Below, piece by piece: positions 23,186 to 34,490 of a stretch of 64,000 bases of DNA (position 1 is the first letter of the stretch; every line of letters begins with the position of its first letter). The position numbers and the translations under genes were made by a program. The stretch is taken from positions 2,785,840 to 2,849,839 of the forward strand of contig NOKP01000001.1 in NCBI GenBank assembly GCA_002682825.1. The letters run 5' to 3'. The notes under the pieces are model-generated. The model saw only the letters and a program-made list of their open reading frames with translations. It was not told the origin of the DNA and did not search any database. Origin of the DNA: Neonectria sp. B-13 (lineage: Eukaryota; Ascomycota; Sordariomycetes; Hypocreales; Nectriaceae).

Positions 23186-24601
23186 ATGGCCACCACTGGC
23201 CCCGCCGTCCTCGACATCCCCCAAGCCAAGCTCCTCAGCAGCAAGTCGCACGTCGTTCCCGGCCAGCTTCTCGTCACCGAGCTCTTCTTCCAGGTGCCCC
23301 TCGACTACGACGCCGGCGGCACCATCACGCTCTTCGCCCGCCGAGTCACGAAGCACGAGGTCCCCATCTTCCCCCCGGACGATGAACCGCCCGCTCCGAA
23401 GCCGTATCTCGTCTATCTCGAGGGCGGCCCCGGCTTCGGTAACCGCGAGCCCCAGGACCATCCCCTGACGCGCCCGGCCCTCGCCCGCGGCTACCAGCTC
23501 CTGTTTCTCGACCACCGCGGCGTCGGCCTCAGTACCCCGGTCAGTACCGAGATGCTCGGCCTCGTACCCGGCGGCCCGGAGGCCCACGCCAAATACCTCG
23601 GCCTTATGCGCCAGGACAACACCGTCCGCGACTGTGAAGCTGTCCGCAAGTGCCTGACCGAGAACTGGCCCGACCGCAAGAAACCCTGGTCCATCTTCGG
23701 CCAGTCCTATGGTGGCTTCGTCGCCTTGTCGTACCTGTCCATGCATCCAGAGGGCCTCCGCGAGGTGTTTCTCACCGGAGGTCTTGCACCTGTCGGCAAG
23801 ACGCCCGACCAGGTGTACGAGGCTACGTTCCGCCGCACCCTAGAGCGCAACCGGGCCTACTACTCCAAGTTCCCCGAGGACGTCGACACTGTCCGGGAGG
23901 TCGCTACTCACATCGAGAGCAAGGGCGGCAGCATTCCCCTGCCGTCTGGTGGCGCCTTGACAGTTCCTCGTCTACTGACCATTGGTATCTCGTTTGGCGG
24001 CCACGGCGGCTTCGACAACGTCCACTCAGCTCTCCTCCACCTGAAGACATCCCTCGAACAGTTCGGCTTCCTCACCCGGGCTTCCCTGGCACCGCTTGAG
24101 GGCTGGACCCCCTTCGACACCAACATCATCTATGCCATCATCCACGAGGCAATCTACTGCGACGGCCCCGACTCGGCTTCGCGCTGGTCAGCCTACCGCG
24201 TCGGAAAGGCCCTCGAGTCCTTTCCCTGGCTGACACAGGGCTTTTCCGTCTCCTCGACCACCGGGCCACTCAACTTCTCCGGCGAAATGATCTTCCCGCT
24301 GCACTTTGAAACCTACCCGGAGCTGAAGTCCCTGCGCGAGGTGAGCCAGCAGCTGGCCGACCGTGATGACTGGCCCGCCCTGTACGACCTAGAGAAGCTG
24401 CGTAATAACAGCGTCCCGGTCTACGCGGCCTCATATGTGGACGACATGTACGTCGACTATGAGTTTGCTAAGGATACGGCAAGGCTCGTCAAAGGCACCA
24501 AGGTGTTCGAGACCAATGCTATGTACCACTCCGCCCTGAGAGCCAAATCTGAAGACGTCCTACAGAACCTCTTCAATTTGCGGGACGACGTCATGGATTA
24601 A
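23186..24601 (+). CDS. Proline iminopeptidase-type alpha/beta hydrolase (family S33)
   Basis: An intronless gene of 471 aa. Family S33 enzymes remove N-terminal proline from peptides in the cytoplasm. The oxyanion-hole motif GGPGFG lies at 80-85, and DHRGVGLST (usual form DQRGTGLS) at 109-117. The nucleophile elbow GQSYGG sits at 172-177, making Ser174 the nucleophile. A helical cap follows at about 205-340. The likely acid is Asp419, Asp420 or Asp424 (ASYVDDMYVD), and His448 (MYHSAL) is the likely base. There is no signal peptide. Length and motif order match fungal prolyl aminopeptidases. The start is the first ATG, embedded in a C-rich leader. Confidence 0.92.
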   Translation: MATTGPAVLDIPQAKLLSSKSHVVPGQLLVTELFFQVPLDYDAGGTITLFARRVTKHEVPIFPPDDEPPAPKPYLVYLEGGPGFGNREPQDHPLTRPALARGYQLLFLDHRGVGLSTPVSTEMLGLVPGGPEAHAKYLGLMRQDNTVRDCEAVRKCLTENWPDRKKPWSIFGQSYGGFVALSYLSMHPEGLREVFLTGGLAPVGKTPDQVYEATFRRTLERNRAYYSKFPEDVDTVREVATHIESKGGSIPLPSGGALTVPRLLTIGISFGGHGGFDNVHSALLHLKTSLEQFGFLTRASLAPLEGWTPFDTNIIYAIIHEAIYCDGPDSASRWSAYRVGKALESFPWLTQGFSVSSTTGPLNFSGEMIFPLHFETYPELKSLREVSQQLADRDDWPALYDLEKLRNNSVPVYAASYVDDMYVDYEFAKDTARLVKGTKVFETNAMYHSALRAKSEDVLQNLFNLRDDVMD

Positions 24602-24878
24602 GGGTTACGCATGCCTATGATTGAAATTTGACCTGATCCTGGGTGTTATGATGGGAATTGGGATATACCGACATGAACTTAACGAAAGACCGCCTGTGTA
24701 GATAGCTTGGGGTTCTGATATAACACAAAAATGTTCTTGTTCTCATCCTGAATCATACTCCCTTAGCCCTAAGGTTCAACCCGCCGTTCTAGATGACCCA
24801 TGAGCCAAAGCTCATCAATACGAACTTAGCCGCTGGCCTGGGTGACGACAGGCGTGCTCGCGAACCGGACCAGAATTC

Positions 24879-26214
24879 TTAGGCGCCCTCCATCGAGGGC
24901 AAATCCGGCCTCTGTGAAGTCGCCTCGTGCCTCATCACCGTCTCCCGCAGTATCGCAGCCGCCAGCTCCGGGTTCTCCACAAAGAACTCACTCGTCTCCT
25001 CCGGCGCCCGCTTCCACAACATGGGCTGCAGGAATCCCACCCGCGCGAGCACCATCTTCAGCAGGGGATCCGTCTCGGGGACGCCGGCGAACAACTTCTG
25101 GCAAAGGCGCAGCACCTGAGGGTGTGCTGCGTCGGTGCCGGCTGTCTCGAGCATGTCGATACATGAGCGCATCACGGCGCGGCGGAAGTCATCCATGAGG
25201 TAGCGGTTTGCGCAAATGTAGACGTCGAGATTGAGCTCGTACGTCAGGAGCCAAGTCCGCATGTCTTCGCCCTCGATGCGAGAAGGGGTATCGTTCGCGG
25301 GCAAGGGTTGAGTGGTGTCGACATTAATGCCAGGTCGACGGCCTGGGGGCAACGGGCCCGGGCCTGCAGGCCGTCGTTGATTGTGGTCATTGTTTCGGAG
25401 CCGCCGGGCACCACACTGCCAACATCTCGAAGCGTCCTGTCTAGTGATGCATTGAGGACACTGGCAACCGGGGCGGTGAATGCCAGGGCGTTTCTCGTGA
25501 CCTTGATTACTATCGTTTCCAGCTCCTCGAGTTCGCCGACGATGTTGTTGCCACCCTGGCCCTGAGCTATTGGAATTACCCGACGAGCTAGATGAGCTGG
25601 AAGATGACCCGGAACCGGCGTCCTCTGCAGGCTCTGGCTCAATGTCCAACCCTTTTCCTTTGTCGAGCGGAGGTTCTGATGGACTCGTTAGAACCCTTCA
25701 TCTGACCTCGTCATAGAAAAGGGATAAATACCAAGAACACTGGCTGCAGGTCTAATCGGATCAAAACGCTCCTCGTAGAGGAATGCAACGAGAAAATGGA
25801 AGATCGCGGGATCCTCTTCGGGCAAGTCGATAAGTTGTTCGTCAGCCTCCTTGAAGCCGCCATCCAGAGCCTTTTGAAACCAATACGCTTTGGTGAGAAT
25901 ATCCCTGTGAATCTGGAAAGATGTCAGTTCGTCTTCGCGACCATGCAGCTGTCGAATATGCTTACATGAAAGGTTTGCATATTGTGAAGCGTGCCGACTC
26001 GAATCGGGATGGGGCGAGACGAATACCGCCCATCTACGGTACTTAGCCAAAGATCCTCTGCGGCGTTGAGCGGCCTCTCCCCCAGAGCATCGATATCCTC
26101 CTGGTAGGTAGAGTCTAGAACGACGACGTGTGGATGGATAGATGGGACATTCATCGTATCGGCCAAAGTGTGCACCGTTGCGGTCGCACCGCTGCTCTCC
26201 CCTTCTTGAGCCAT
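24879..26214 (-). CDS. BTB/POZ-domain protein
   Basis: Three exons, 26214-25966, 25912-25732 and 25675-24879, give 408 aa. The join at intron 1 restores the BTB core (MQTFHIHRDILTKAYWF), and intron 2 is phase 1. The BTB fold spans about 55-140: strand WLSTVDGRYSSRPIPIRVG, then FHIHRDIL, FQKALDGGFKEA, LPEEDPAIFHFLVAFLY. It is followed by a Ser/Asn/Gly-rich linker (S and SG runs) and a small Cys cluster (CQCPQC then CWQC). The C-terminal half is helical (LLTYELNLDVYICANRYL, then FRRAVMRSCIDML), as in many fungal BTB proteins whose back region continues the fold. The partner and process are unknown; many BTB proteins link targets to Cul3 ligases, but nothing here proves that. It is convergent with the iminopeptidase gene, 277 bp away. 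Confidence 0.88.
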
Positions 26215-27049
26215 TCTTCTTCCAAAGTGTGGTAATGGCGGGGGACAATCTAGAAGAGCATGGAGACGAAGGCGGATAAATAATTACATGCGAGACAGGG
26301 CTTCTAATTATCCAGAGAGAAGCTGCTGAAACGCTTACAGTGCAGAACTCGGCGGGCTTCACACCATCAGCCTGGACAGCCTGAAAACCCTGGCACACCG
26401 AACCAACGGTACGTCAACTGTGCGGGTACTAGTCGATGACTGCCAATGGCGAGGCGCAGCGTGCGTCCCATATCTGCTGTTTTGCGGCCGAGGCCCGTCA
26501 CGTCGTGAAACTGTACAAGTTAATACCGACAGAAATGCACCTAAACGCCTGCTTGGCCCCCAAACCTAGCATGCACACGCATACGGCTGCCTTGGATTCT
26601 AAGTTGTTTGCTCACGCTCTCGAAGCCATGAGGAGGAGAGCGAAGCGTTCTGGTTGGCATTCCCGGGGTATATTACCCGATGAGGTCCTTGGTGCTCGTC
26701 CCCATGCTTGAACGTCCTGTGTGACCTGACCGACCGCAGAATCTTGGCGCAGCCCACGGCTCATCCCGGACAGTAACCAGGCCACTCTCCTTTCTCGTAC
26801 GGGCGATTGATCACATGGCCGAACTTAGCCGACGCGACGTCCAATGCTACCAATTCCCTTTGCATGGGCTGAAAGAGAGAAATAGACAACTTCAGTGTCC
26901 TCTTGGAACGCTCTTGAGCCTTTGATCACTCCGTGGATTCCGGACTGAATGATTAAAACACATCACCCAAACTGATGACACTCCACATTCACATCATGAT
27001 GTTGCTAAATCGTGTAGTCTAGTCTTGGACCGTAGACAGAAATCTGCGT
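26215..27049. other. Tandem minus-strand spacer
   Basis: This is the promoter region of the BTB gene and the 3' end of the helicase gene. The frame at 26436-26711 has no domain. Nothing else is supported. Confidence 0.55.
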
Positions 27050-30000
27050 TCATTCTTCCTCTAGTTCCGTTTGCATTTGGAGTCCTGTATGATGATCAGC
27101 TGCTGTCAGGTCCATCAAGACACAACCACTTACGCCATAACCTGTTGGCTGACTCCGAAATGGCCTTGGCTTTGACCAACAACTTTTCCTCAAACTTTTC
27201 GTTGTCCTTCTCCTTTAGACGTATCTTATTGGGTTGAGCCTACACAAGTTAGTAACGGGCAAATACGGACCCTGTTGCGTCTGACCTGCATCAACACAGG
27301 CAGCAGTTCCATTGGATCAGCGTTGGCGACGGTCGCAATGGTTCGGAACCCGTTCTCCCAAAATACTCGGCTGTGGGACTGTAAGCAGGGCGTTCCTATC
27401 TGGGAAGAGATTACCCACGCTGTCCGACTCTTGATGAATGTAACCTGGGCCAAAGCCAGTAGGTCAGTCCTCGCACCAGCTAAAAGCCTGTGCGAGAAAT
27501 GGTCCAGAGCAGCTGCCATCACCCTGGAAGAAAATTAGCATAGGGGATAAATCTGCCGTGCATCGACCACTCACCCCCAGTCCATCTGTTCACAGAATTT
27601 GATCATGCCGGCCGCAAACCCCTGGCAGGTTTGGGACAGATTCTGCACAGTCCCCCGAGGCACGTCGTACTTTCGTGCTACAATGTGGATTGGCACCTCG
27701 TTGCACAGATCGCGTAATTGTAGGGCAAGGTAGAAACGTCGATGGACACGAGCTAGGTCCCTTTCCTGCTGTGTGGTTTCTCGAAGAGAAGCCCCTTGGG
27801 CTCTGTGTTTGTTTGGTGAGTGGCCTGTGCCGTTAAGTGTGAGAGTTCAACTCACAATTTGAGAATGGTCGTGGGCTTGATTCCAAGGAGCCCCAACACC
27901 CGGAGCCCGCTTTCATCAAGGGTTTCCATTTCGTTCCGGAACACTTGCCAATTGACGGCGGCCCCAAATTCCTGAACTGGGGTAAAAGTGTAAAGTATAT
28001 GCATCTCGCCATCCATGACAAAAGCCTGAAGTGCCCGACTGAGCTCCTTGTGGATAAAGACTCCATCGTCGGGATCGATGGCTGATGCAACAATGGCCTT
28101 GCCTAATTGTGTAGCTGCGAACATAGAGTCGGAATCGCATGTCACAAACCCCATTGTGGTCATCTCTTCTAGACTCGATGTGATGCAATCATCGACAAAC
28201 TTCGCGTCATGAGTATGGCTCAATAGTGATTTTGAGAAGTAATCTTGAATCGATTCCCGACTTAGGGCCAGACGAATAGATATCACCTCGAGAAGCGCCC
28301 TGAAAACTGTTAGACAAATTACACCGAGATATTGACTTGGGCCTACCGCTGGATGCGTCGATTCTCCGTATTGAGGCAACTCGCAATTGCAGGTAACTCG
28401 GCGTGCATCAATTCCACGACCTGTTCAAGGTCATTTTCACGACAACAGAGGTAGCTCTCCCCCACAGGGGCCTTGCCTTGCCTCCCAGCTCGTCCTCGCA
28501 TCTGCCTTAGCATGGACGGGCCAACGAATTCTCGTCCCATTCGGCAGTTATGAAGAATCACTCTCCGTGCTGGCCTATTTCAATTGAGCGGAAACGCTAA
28601 AGAGAGCAAAGGGTCTCTTACAGATTGATTCCAGCTGCCAGACTGCAAGTCGCGACGCAGACCAGGATTATCCCGGCGTCATATGCAGCCGCAATGAGAT
28701 CCCTCTCCTCGCTGGTTAGACCGGCCTATTTTGTTAGACCGGCTTTACGATCCCTGGGGCCTACTCACATCTGGCATCCGTTAGTTACGGCTTTTAAAAA
28801 GAAAAGAAAATCGAGAAAACATACGATGGAATGCAACACCAAAGGGAACGGTTTCCTCAAGCACTGGGTCTATTCCAGTATTAAGGCTTCGTAGTTCCCC
28901 CAACAGGTCCATTCTCTTGTCGACTAGAGCGATGTTCAGCTCTTGCGGTTGTGACATCACTCGACTGATCCAACGCGCATCTGCCTCGCATACGTCGCGA
29001 CTACCGGCAAAGACCAGGGCTCCGAAGCCAGCCGCGGCAGTTTCATGAGCTAGCGTTACCACTGAATTCAGCACTGGATCGCGGAATTCTTTGTGAGTAG
29101 ACGGTTCAATTCTCCGAGTAGGATTGGCCTGCCCTTTTGCTGGAGTAGATTTGTGTAATTGGTTTGCCGTCTTAACCAGACTCCGCGTTGACGCCGCATC
29201 GTAGACGTTACCGTTGTAGACAAGATGCTCTTCAATGGGAACAGGTCGATACCGAGTTTCATAGCAATGGCCGTTGAGCCACCGTGCCATGAGGTCCATG
29301 TTCTAACACGACTTGTTAGAATGTGTCAACGAAATGACATTGTAGACGTACCGGGAGTGTCGCGCTCATGCCAATGATCTGAACGGACTGTTCTAAGCTA
29401 AGCAACTTTGTCGCCATAAGTTCTAATAGATATCCACGGTGATCATCATCAATCATATGCAACTCATCTAAGACGACTGCCCTTAGCTTCGGGATAGAGC
29501 AGTCATCGATAGCAGTGTTCACGAGAGCATTTGCCTAAAATTATTTTGATTAGTCCCAGCCACACTGATGAGCCTGGGTAGGCGCACCTTTTCCAGTGTA
29601 CAGACACCAATATCAAAGTCTTGCCAAGTTGCTCTGACTTTTCCGCCGCCAAAGAAGCCAACAACACGGATGGTGCCTTCGTCTGCGCGCCGGCGCCATA
29701 TGCTCTTGTTGTCATCAACATCAGAATCATCGGGGTAGCGTAATCCCTGAACGACATTTCGTAGCCACCGAACCTTCTCTTGAACTAGGGCGACATAGGG
29801 AAGGACTAGAAGAGCCTTGGAACCTTTCTCCTCGAGTATCCTTTTGAGCATCAGAACTAGGCTATTGTCAGTAGGGGTGGGACAGTTTGCTGAAAGAGTC
29901 GTTTTGCTCACGGTCAGCGACCAGAGATTTGCCCCCGCCCGTGGGAGCACAGTACACAAGGTTCTTGTCTCCGGTCAAGAGACCTGGACCCTTGAGGCAA

Positions 30001-30401
30001 GACTTCTGCCAGGGGTAGATTTGCTTAATACCAAGAGAAGCAAAGTTGTCAACCAACTGCTTTGGGAGATCGTAGGTGGGGTGAGCGAGATCCAACTCGG
30101 GATCACGAGAAGCCGAAGGAGTGGCAGCAATCAACCTTCGTTGGGAGTATTCGGAGACTCCCTGGGGGGAGTGAAGATCCACAATGCGACTTGCAGCTAG
30201 GCGGGGAGGGGAGGTTGGGAGGCTACTCGCTCTCTTAAACTGAACGGTAAGGCCGGAGCTGGGCGGATTCGAGTTGGTGTCGGAATCGTGGTTGGACCAG
30301 CTCCTCTTTTGGCCAGCAATGGAGGTTCTAGCGAATGTTGTATTTTGATCATTGGCAGCTTCTACACTGGTTTTGTGTAGTAGCCCTCGCATGCCCTTCA
30401 T
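27050..30401 (-). CDS. HELQ: HELQ/POLQ-type DNA helicase (superfamily 2, Ski2-like)
   Basis: A 3'-5' DNA helicase of the HELQ/Mus301 and Pol-theta helicase family, acting in replication-fork and double-strand-break repair in the nucleus. I reconstruct 13 exons: 30401-29912, 29856-29588, 29534-29352, 29302-28825, 28770-28769 (2 nt), 28725-28622, 28574-28347, 28299-27856, 27802-27575, 27523-27419, 27370-27286, 27239-27134 and 27084-27050. They sum to 919 codons (918 aa) with every junction in frame. Motifs: YPWQKSCL (Q-motif-like), APTGGGKS (I, about 152-159), VLPYVALVQEK (Ia), LEKANAL, VLDELHM (II), GMSATLP (III), GVAFHHAGLT, INLPARRVI (V), QMRGRAGRQG (VI). A winged-helix and HhH-like C-terminus follows with KSRTARVFWENG. 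No polymerase domain follows, so this is helicase-only like HELQ. The start ATG is the first in frame; the 150-residue N-terminus is disordered. Confidence 0.9.
28715..28743 (-). repeat. 11-nt direct repeat across a 3' splice site
   Basis: The 11-mer GTTAGACCGGC (plus strand) occurs at 28715-28725 and again at 28733-28743, 18 nt apart. The first copy is the coding start of the exon for AGLT (minus strand); the second lies in the intron, where its TCTAAC serves as the apparent branch point. Confidence 0.9.
28769..28770 (-). other. Predicted 2-nucleotide micro-exon (AT) in the helicase gene
   Basis: On the minus strand, exon 4 ends CAT C (28825) before GTATGT. The sequence TAACTAACGGATGCCAG then gives an acceptor at 28771. 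The next two bases, AT, are followed at once by the perfect donor GTGAGT (28768). A second intron of 43 nt ends TCTAACAAAATAG before GCC GGT CTA ACC. Only C+AT restores the second His of the invariant HHAGLT block. Skipping the two bases shifts frame and gives a TGA after 15 codons. Confidence 0.72.
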
Positions 30402-33400
30402 CTTGCGTCTTGAGTGCTGAGCAGCCGGGAAAATTCCAAGGTTGCGTAAGTACGCATTGATGCGGGAGAGCCAGAGCGTGGAGCTAAGAAAGAGCCAATA
30501 TATGGAATATCACAAGATGCCGAGAGCAACTTGAATGTTTGCCAGCGGTAACTGGTCGACGGGCGCGTCTCAGGCGTGACTGGGCGTGTTGGCACCTTAG
30601 AGGGGAGGGGAGCCAACACGCGATGTCACGTGCAGACAGCCTGGCTCCAGGAAAGCAGTTAGCAGGCATGACTTACCTGACTAATACGTACAGCAGTAGT
30701 AGTACTTCGTACTCCTAAGTACTTAAGTACCTAGCAGAAGCGCCTCCCCGGCAACACTGCAACAGTCCAGGGCCTGGCGCAGAGCCACTTAAACGCGGGG
30801 CGTTCCTGACACCACACGACAGGCTGCAGCCGATTTGCAGGGCCTCTGGGAATGGTGCCCCGCGGAGAGATACGGAGCCACTATTGGCCAGCAGCGGCAG
30901 CAGCGAACCCTGTGCGGTTCCCTCCGACGCCTAGAATAAAACCGCCCGCGTTGACGTTTCCCCTTGTCGCTGGTGGTTTGACGACCTTGCCCTGCCTTAC
31001 CTAAGGTACCAAACCTAGGTCGACTTTGGCTTTGCTCCCGTCCCTTTTGTCTTTTTTCTGATTTGGTTTTTCGCCACCCAACCAAAGCCGGGCACAGTGG
31101 ACACACGCCTTTTCACACCTGGGTAAGACCCCTTCGGCCATCTGGGAAGTTGCTCTGCCTCTGCCGAGGAATTGAGCAGGGATGTACCTGTAACGCCCGG
31201 GTGGGAGGGGATTTCCTGACCGATGCACTGATGCACTGATGCACTGATGCACTGATGCACTGATGCAGTCGGCTGCGTCTGTAGAAATGCCTTTTTCGTT
31301 TTCGATCGAAAATGTCCACCACCACTAATACTGACGTGATAGACACGGGCTCTTTTTCGGTTTCCGATTTTTTGTTCGACTGTGATTCAGACCCATCGCT
31401 GTGTATTCACACCGTGATCCTACCGTGGTGTCTGTCGTTCCTTGCCAGTCTTGTGGGTGCGAGAGTCCGGGCGCGAGCTTGCTCTTGATCGAGTGTCGTT
31501 GGGTGGTGTGCCCCAGCCCCACGACCCACGACCTCCCGCGACCCTCCTCATCGGGGTGGCTATCCCGATGGAGTCTTGAGTCGACGACTCATACTAACAG
31601 CGCAGCGTTTCCTGCAGCCCAGCGCAGGCCAAGCCTGATCTAGGCCAAAACGCCCAGTGTCCAGCGCCTGTCCGTCCTCCGTAGGTAGCATCAACAGATG
31701 CCATGCACGAGTCTCAGCTGCCATCATCGGATCGGCTGATCGCCGGGCCATCATCACCGAGACATGTCCATCCCACACAGCATGAGTGGTAGAGCGGTCG
31801 AGAAGACGCTTGATGGCGAGAGTTCCTCCCAGGGCTCGCTCTCCTCAACCCCAGCTAAGTCTGCATCCCTAACCCATTTATCAATTAATTGCCGGCTTCG
31901 GAATACGGTGCAATCAATCCGAACACGCCCATTGGTCCCTTGATTCTGATGGATGGAGAGAAGAGACCTTCTCTAAGAGCACCATGCCGACATGTCGAAG
32001 ACTTGGGCCACCGAAGACTGCCAAAGGGGGGGTTAAAGCACCCCCAGTGCATGGCTCTTGAGACTTCTGGCATGCACAGTCGCGGGCGTTTGAATCGTGG
32101 ACGCCCTCGACGCCTAGGTGGCAGATTGCGGCAACGAGGGGAGTTGAGACATCGCCAGGCGGGACGTTGTACTTTTGGCCGTGGTCAGCAAGGGGGCGGC
32201 TTAAGCCCATTTGCGTGCCACCACCCACCACCCACCTGGGCCACACCTGGGATCCAAAGCTTGGAAGACTTGGAAGGCTTTGGATGCTGGATCATGGACG
32301 CTGCTGCTGGCGGATGGTTGGCCGCCCACCCATCCGTCCCCCCCGGCCAAGCCGGTGGAGCTCTTCCCAACGCCAGCTCAATCGTTAGCCCTATTGCCGA
32401 CTCACCCCGTCAGCTCCGACGAGGATCTGGAGAGCATCACCGCACATCCATTTTCCGCCGCGAAATTGGCCGCCTTTCCAAGTTGAACGGCTAAGGGGAG
32501 GCCGAGACGGACACTAGATGATTGGCCCCATGCTATCGGGACTTGACCGCCCAGGGCCCTGAGTGGCCCTCACACCCCCCCAGAGCCCCAGAAGATGTCG
32601 TCGCTCGTGCATATGTACATTAGAAGCATGCTAGCCGGCCAAGCAAGGCCAAGCTGGCAAGGCCCCTAACGGGTAGGCGAAACCCCAAACCTGGCCAGTA
32701 TCTGTAGTCGCGGAAAAAGAATCTAGTTGGTGGCCTTTCGCAGCAGTGTTGCAAAATGTCTGGTGGCGGCGGAGCGTGTGATGAGATGATCTGCGACCAT
32801 GGCTTGACTGGTGCGCAGATGCTCGTCACTACCTGGGACTGGTCCATACTATCAATGGGCAAAAAAGGCGGCATGACGACAAGGGCTTTGGGGAAGGAAG
32901 GGAGTGCCCCCGTGTGGCACCGTCTTTCAGTCAAGAGTGAACAGCCGGAATCGCATGGAAACACAATTGGAACTCAGAGACCCTGGTTCCCTGGTTCCCT
33001 GTCGGTGGTGGTGTAGGGTGCAGACGGCGACGACTCCGTTCCAACTTGGCTACCTGCCTACCGGCTTGCCTGCCAACCTACCTTCCCTGCCCTGCCTGGA
33101 CATGTCACGATTGAGTCGAGGGCGTGCAAGGGTGTGTGAGATGGTGACGGGAAATGCGGATGAGTTGGCGCCCTAAGCTCGAGTGCGATCCTCGGGAGGG
33201 CGAGTCAAACCGTCCTTTTCCTTCCACCTTCTCACACGGACGATGCAATCAATCCCGTCTTCCACGCCATAAGTCATAAGGCAGCTCATAGTTCGTGGTT
33301 TGTAGTTCTCCTCCACCCACCCGGCTGGTGCATGACGACTCCCGATATGGGGGGCCATGGGGGGACGGGTATTGGCGTATTGCTTGATTGCGTACGGAGC

Positions 33401-34490
33401 ACATACCTACCGACCGGTCCAGTCCAGGTTGACCATGGCGGAGTCCAAGGTGGTCGTCGCTGAGGCCAGATGGAGGGCGTATATCGCGGCGCGCAAATCA
33501 GCACCGGTGGCGGCCCCCCCCCAAAGGTCCTGACAGAGACGAAGACAAACCAGGACTGGGTCGAATGCAGAGGCCCGGCAATCGAACAACACATGGAGGA
33601 CGGGAGCGAGCCTTGTTCGGCTGGCGGAGCAGAATCTTAACTCTTGTGCATCCCCCCTCCCATCGCTCCATCACTCCATGAATCCATGGCCCTTCATCAC
33701 TCCATGGTTCCGTCACCCGCCCACTCTGAATTGTTGGGTGTCCTTGTTGGTTTTCCCTCTCCAAGCGCGTCCTCTCCTCTGGTTTGGTATGGTCTGGTTC
33801 TGGTGCTTGCTTGGCTGGCCTGGTGCTCGCCCCGGCCTGCCTCTGTGGGAGGAGGACCCGTAGGCACGCCTCAAAGTTGGGTTGAGATCCGTCGGCTCGT
33901 CAGTGGTGCGAGACCCAGATGGGCCCGCGTGGAGACTGAGGTAACTCTAGGTGACCGGGGTGCCTCATGTATATGCAAGGTTCTTCCGCATCACGTTAGG
34001 GTGTGGATGAACCCTGGGATGGGCGTGGAAGCGCGTGGATAGGCGTTGACAGGCGTGGGCGGGCGGGATAGAGACCCCAGTGGTGCTAGCAGATACCTGC
34101 TGGGTACAAGGATTCATAATGCCGCCCCCGTGCACTGTTAGCAGTGTGGATGCATCGACCAGGCCAGGGCCGCCGCCTCGGGGTGCCAGGACGTTTCTTC
34201 TTCTCCCGGCGCCTGGGAATCATACCTCTTCCTCCTTCAACCTTGCGTCCACTCCATCTCTGTGGGCATTTCTTGTCGTTGACGCCTCGTTTCCGACATC
34301 TCGCACCTGATAACGCCTATTTACCATCCGTCTCGCCTCTAGACGCCTGTAATTCCTTTCCTCAGCTTTCCAGCTTTTCGCCCTGCACACCCTTTCACTT
34401 TCACCAGCCTTACACCCGCTGCCAAGTCACCACCTCCGGGCATGCCTCGATACGTGATCCGCCTCATCTCATTGCTGCGCAACTGATTTC
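30402..34490. other. 4.1 kb divergent spacer without a supported gene
   Basis: This spacer lies between the helicase and SNT2 starts. It contains CTAAGTACTTAAGTACCTAG-like words at about 30711-30732, an 8-bp tandem repeat (31223-31268), and G+C-rich stretches with many overlapping frames on both strands (for example 31889-32494). The frames have biased, repetitive composition and no recognisable domain. The last ~400 bp (34100-34490) are CT-rich and probably the SNT2 leader. I see no RNA gene. Confidence 0.55.
31223..31268 (+). repeat. Tandem repeat of ATGCACTG (8 bp)
   Basis: Five perfect copies of ATGCACTG (31223-31262) are followed by a partial copy ATGCAG. There are no spacers, so this is a simple minisatellite rather than a CRISPR. 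Confidence 0.95.

Noticed and set aside
31223..31268. CRISPR-like array
   Set aside because: The 8-bp units are directly adjacent without spacers, in a eukaryotic genome. It is a minisatellite.
31889..32494. 201-codon frame in the HELQ-SNT2 spacer
   Set aside because: Other frames of similar length overlap on both strands, the composition is odd, and there are no motifs or start context. It is probably chance in G+C-rich DNA.
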